Below, piece by piece: positions 63,501-64,000 of a DNA stretch of 64,000 nucleotides (position 1 is its first letter; each line of letters begins with the position of its first letter). The stretch is from Ruminimicrobiellum sp045223915 (GTDB lineage: Bacteria; Elusimicrobiota; Endomicrobiia; Endomicrobiales; Endomicrobiaceae), in the NCBI GenBank assembly GCA_045223915.1, contig JBGUZU010000033.1, positions 53,691 through 117,690 on the forward strand, given 5' to 3'. Under the pieces are notes generated by a model that searched no databases, was not told the DNA's origin, and saw only the letters and a list, made by a program, of their open reading frames with translations. The position numbers and the translations under genes were made by a program.

Positions 63501-64000
63501 TATCGAATGCTAAATTGGATATAACAGATTCTAAATTTACAGGAAATAAAGCCGTAACAAATGGTGGTGCCATAGATAATTATATGTATAGGAGTAACAA
63601 AAGTGATGAACAAGAAAATGAATCATATGTCTATATAAACAATTCAAGTTTTGAAAACAATTCAGCAGCAAACGGCGGAGCAATATATAATCACGGTGAG
63701 CAAGACAGTGCAGGAAATTCCGGAGCAATGTTAATAGAAGGATCAACTTTTACTGCAAATACCGCAAGTCAATATGGTGGAGCAATATATAATGCATCAA
63801 CGATGACAATAAACAGTTCAGTATTTAGCGGAAACACAGCAAACGGTGAAGCAAACGATATCTACAATACAGGTAAATTAGATTTCTTGAGCGGAAAAAC
63901 AACATTAGGCGGTGGAATAGACGGAACAGGAAATACCACGATAGGAAACGGAGCCGAAGTAGTAAGCGGGACAGAAAGTACAATAACCCAAGAAACAATA
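54521..64000 (+). CDS. Giant Pmp-like right-handed beta-helix adhesin, 3' end outside window
   Basis: At least 3160 codons are open to the window edge. The signal peptide (KLIAVVLAITLAFSPLSYAAP, residues ~11-31) is followed by repeats of two kinds. One is GGAIYN...FSSNTA, like the GGAI and FxxN motifs of chlamydial polymorphic membrane proteins. The other is 'GTVTFTGGTNKN.ITGEGNL.I.GTVTN..GT.INQS.IT', roughly 50 aa each. Three superdomains are visible, the second and third opened by GYGGLQGAVYGG (~residue 1567) and GYGGLANAIYDE (~2417). The protein is rich in Asn, Thr and Gly and almost free of Cys. Likely a surface adhesin or autotransporter; the C-terminal barrel, if any, is not visible. 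The long antisense frames here are artefacts of the repeats. Confidence 0.9.
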   Translation, partial: MFNNFIKKSSKLIAVVLAITLAFSPLSYAAPTTFAELGVAISDGTTPTNIIILEDHDFTASTEDTTLGTQRATDLTIKSDSTEVREISGAGHASGFEMGANKNATINYLRFINFHKANDGTVIKNTKGILTILKSIFKNNSTDKSGGAIYNTGKLTITDTNFSTNTAKTNGGAIYTTSGSTTTITGGEFLYNSADNNGGAIYNLGELTINGTNFSSNTVSSKDGTHGGGAIFTANKSTMTITGNSIFSYNEAKSFGAAIYNAGTTIVGDGTNTITFSTNTSANGGAIYNFTGSSMTIKSGTKFMANTSPKGGAIANDGYMKIENNVEFSSNIATTNSGAIGVWSKSNNDSERGILEIEDDVKFYSNKVLSSDNDSGGGALYNKQYSRTTIGNRAIFSSNTATKYGGAVYNISSLKIGDDAKFSYNEASEAGAIYNKNGTLTIGEGARFSSNTAVKEGNDVAYGGAIENTNGAKLYISTATANTKKTEFLYNEADRGGALNNYNASQIQIGKKADFISNTASIAGAAIFNETNSTITIGDNVNFSSNAITGDKSGNYEYGGGAIWNNDKSTITIGNNAIFSSNTFSATSEDGSLGGGAILNSGSTINIGDHVVFSSNTSTKNGGAIYSKKYSKGSTVYYSSMTIGNNAEFEYNEATSGGAIYNLTGSTITIKDGAKFSSNTATADGGAIYNSGKINIGTSTFVDNTSNGKKTDIYNVGELNFTVENSVTGGTTTMTGGITNGGSNQGITTIKKGVTLMVGYDENENPITENNVAQFKQYDVVVENGANLRINVNLDEEYFKIYNKVTNEAGGNIYIDGSGDLYWSTQGEGDYYYDGDINIIGAELQHGTMYIQGDGNTVTRGPGTTTEVNRIIGDSTHDNNILNNNGDLILNLSNGATDYTLKVLKSTENTGKFNIKVNTNDTTMNLSGKTIQQATTTISGTKSLGISNADVQSDLVNELTNGLTLQNSILEGQLINKNGSQINLEDNSQIKGTITNNGGTINILETFTVQNGITSSNPINQNILNIGDVDKHLSATVVSSTTIQNQTINISSGSLTMNNAENDGSIEHSYMTITEHGKLKTNASNLIDIVNDVQNSGIVEFTEGTNDNAISGSGELIINGDVSNNTGRSISQNKITVNEEKSFTANATDITTDENFGIVNEGIVIFNAGTNTNKISGDGNLTIIGQVTNSTGEINQSSITVTEDSSFRVYNASDIKTTGVDGVGIGNAGTLQFDGGVNTSTITGTGNLLINGTVENAEGTKINQSEVRVLADKKLTANASDINAPSFGIVNAGTVTVTGGTNANEITGSNGRLEITGEVTNNANVTQKELFIDTTGNLKNNEGKTITARELANSGILTSNADDIAISGTDKKITNNGIYNITGGTISGYNVEGTSVQTSTVNIQGNVTIASGKKITDSTVILGNSLTLGKDDNLGNSTLIIKDGAILITDNENAGNVSGTVNIEDNAKWQFKLDVDLERITPATGEGTDKGIADNLTIGSVGAGSTATISSIHLNTDKMTKTMVEIADKDIHAVIPEDIYIYTTRYRYIVTTDVVDGKTVLYLQAAGYGGLQGAVYGGASSYSVTAGEGGKDYLTTWIVEDGKIYDTLKADLEIEGNNRILTSTTSASGIKTSSYTLTVADLTEYSGFENAITVQKIGNKAGSLVVSSVTFNNNTGSAVITNSGNVELSSVTFSSNNTDVDIANSGILNITGANKTTTLEKGITGTGNTTIADGAELVNGESSKIIQSSITVAGKLINNNTNTNVIVATDKIGVENTGSMNINASAVSALNGIENEGTVTFTGGTNKNDITGEGNLTIDGTVTNKNGTTINQSSITINGGKSFTTNASDITTTDKIGNEGTLTYTGGTNKNKISGDGTLQIENNVTNEAESANIEQSYIKIGEGSNLKSDVNKIKATEEIQNAGTLELTKEGTNKNIITGTGNTTISENAKITNDSAGKINQKNITISGDLINNNTDNDALTATEILVNSAGKLTTNAGAAAVTNGIKNYGETTFTGGTNENKISGDGTLKITGTVTNDADVKQSYININEGAYLTSDVNKIRATEEIQNAGILELTKEGTNKNIITGTGNTTISENAKITNDNVGKINQKNIKISGELINNNINSDALTATENVLVGSSGKLTTNAGAVIAENGIENEGTVTFTGGTNENKIAGTGELDVTGEVINNANIAQEILAITGKLTNNEGNKIAANKVTNSGTLTSKAEDIETSGINNAGGTYNITGGKVGYNVTGTSDNKGTINIRNNEVTIAKGVKYNDVNLATTLNLSDESYLDDATLSIENGATLDIRNEAIGTVQSVKITEATWNLKLDVNIDALTADQLNVVDVVANSNALITDIGFIGTNNNLKANNTIQITEKSINATTNPDIYSIGDINYQITATNGTNGTYLNLVAFGYGGLANAIYDEEATYDVVENDTVTKWINGKNNITKDLVINGGGNTLTATPESGTLAGIVVTGGKKLTVNNLSSFEKFNKAITVNNGILEVNNVTFRDNSAAIAGAISLGSSVDAKITNSNFINNNTTEYNIGGAISSKNIGSGTSDFSESYLSITDSVFNGNGTIASVSQGGAIDNYFYKSSNSNSPDAVYIYNTTFEGNQANSGGAIYNHSAVDGDGTAASMKIVNSTFTSNKATEGGVIFNAGKIAVDNSLFLLNTANNVSVIYNRAGSTTTITNTVFSSNTATNMTGAILNDGGKLSIDNSVFEYNKSSSRGGAISSEGKSETTINNTEFKNNRSFGDGGAIYINGTVVSTIDGASFYKNEANTYGGAIATSNASSTTITNTTFTENVATIRGTASQGGAVYNSGKMYIKDSTFERQTAGGAGGAIYNKGLLEIDNVTFDSNKSVKGFGGAMYTNGTTKITNSSFDNNTSDRAGAISVGGSGNVTIATSTFTGNSAPDAGAIAIYGKVTLENNIFTNNKSSSTVDTKFGSGAIGLITNTAQLNAQAIISSNTFTDNYSETVGGAIGQIKATSSVSLSNAKLDITDSKFTGNKAVTNGGAIDNYMYRSNKSDEQENESYVYINNSSFENNSAANGGAIYNHGEQDSAGNSGAMLIEGSTFTANTASQYGGAIYNASTMTINSSVFSGNTANGEANDIYNTGKLDFLSGKTTLGGGIDGTGNTTIGNGAEVVSGTESTITQETI
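60108..61010 (+). repeat. 444-bp near-identical tandem duplication inside the adhesin gene
   Basis: The blocks beginning near 60,110 and 60,555 match closely, with period 444 bp (148 codons): GCTACGGA(A/G)GAAATACAAAA recurs at 60266 and 60710. The following ~180 bp (LELTKEGTNKNIITGTGNT, then ISENAKITND) differ by only a few bases. The period is a multiple of three, so the frame is kept. It looks like a recent in-frame expansion. Confidence 0.75.

Noticed and set aside
54521..64000. Possible CRISPR array from regular short repeats
   Set aside because: The repeats are codon-phased, degenerate and translate to beta-helix motifs. There are no identical 25-40 bp repeats with unique spacers and no cas genes.

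Overview
The window is AT-rich (roughly 30% G+C by eye) bacterial chromosome from a diderm anaerobe. The outer-membrane evidence is a TonB-dependent receptor, a PorV/PorQ-type beta-barrel protein, an O-antigen-ligase-like protein and a giant right-handed beta-helix surface protein. The anaerobic evidence is a class III ribonucleotide reductase, a ferredoxin-linked 2-oxoacid oxidoreductase and a fermentative lactate dehydrogenase. Gene content and codon style suggest a host-associated Elusimicrobiota/Endomicrobia-like lineage. That is an inference from the sequence alone, and no marker gene here proves it.

Layout. 1-9 kb is a housekeeping stretch on the + strand: parA (3' end only), parB, a spacer with DnaA-box-like 9-mers, a PIF1-like helicase, glmM-pdxJ, tRNA-Thr(CGT), a Wzy/WaaL-like ligase with TPRs, and lepA. 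9-12.4 kb is accessory: a single-chain GmrSD-like restriction protein (DUF262+DUF1524) and a lipoprotein whose mature part is much more G+C-rich than its surroundings. 12.4-16 kb has an MFS and a BASS-family transporter facing away from an M20 peptidase. 16-23 kb is one 2298-aa exported protein: a domain resembling TraB/TIKI, then a GlgX-type GH13 debranching enzyme bracketed by two copies of a ~105-aa module. 23-30.7 kb holds a five-gene minus-strand run ending in a HI0933-type flavoprotein, plus cysE, rsmA and a lemA/M48 protease pair. 30.7-38 kb holds a TonB receptor, a 14-repeat RCC1-like protein and a second exported protein in which the TraB/TIKI-like domain is fused to an MFS transporter. 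38-40.8 kb is nrdG/nrdD with an elaborate control region. 40.8-44.4 kb holds a phosphoesterase, DUF4416, ldh and a SIMPL protein.

44.4-49.4 kb is a compact cluster (DUF1232, MBOAT acyltransferase, SGNH/DltD-like protein, acyl-adenylating ligase, acyl carrier protein). It has the parts list of a dlt system but a fatty-acyl-like ligase, and probably acylates a surface polymer. 50-52.6 kb is a four-subunit 2-oxoacid:ferredoxin oxidoreductase. 52.6-54.3 kb is an Mrp-NifX fusion with a DUF134 regulator, under a promoter flanked by two identical palindromes. 54.5-64 kb is one open frame, 3160 codons with no end inside the window: a Pmp-like adhesin built of repeated superdomains.

The most interesting non-textbook signals are these: (1) the shared exported DxH...E...GGFH domain on two different effector domains; (2) nrdD control by tandem NrdR boxes, a consensus promoter and a cobalamin riboswitch; (3) a family of degenerate 8-bp tandem repeats in at least five intergenic spots; (4) a long inverted-repeat element in two copies with structure-preserving differences; (5) the dlt-like acylation cluster; (6) the twin operator in front of DUF134-mrp.
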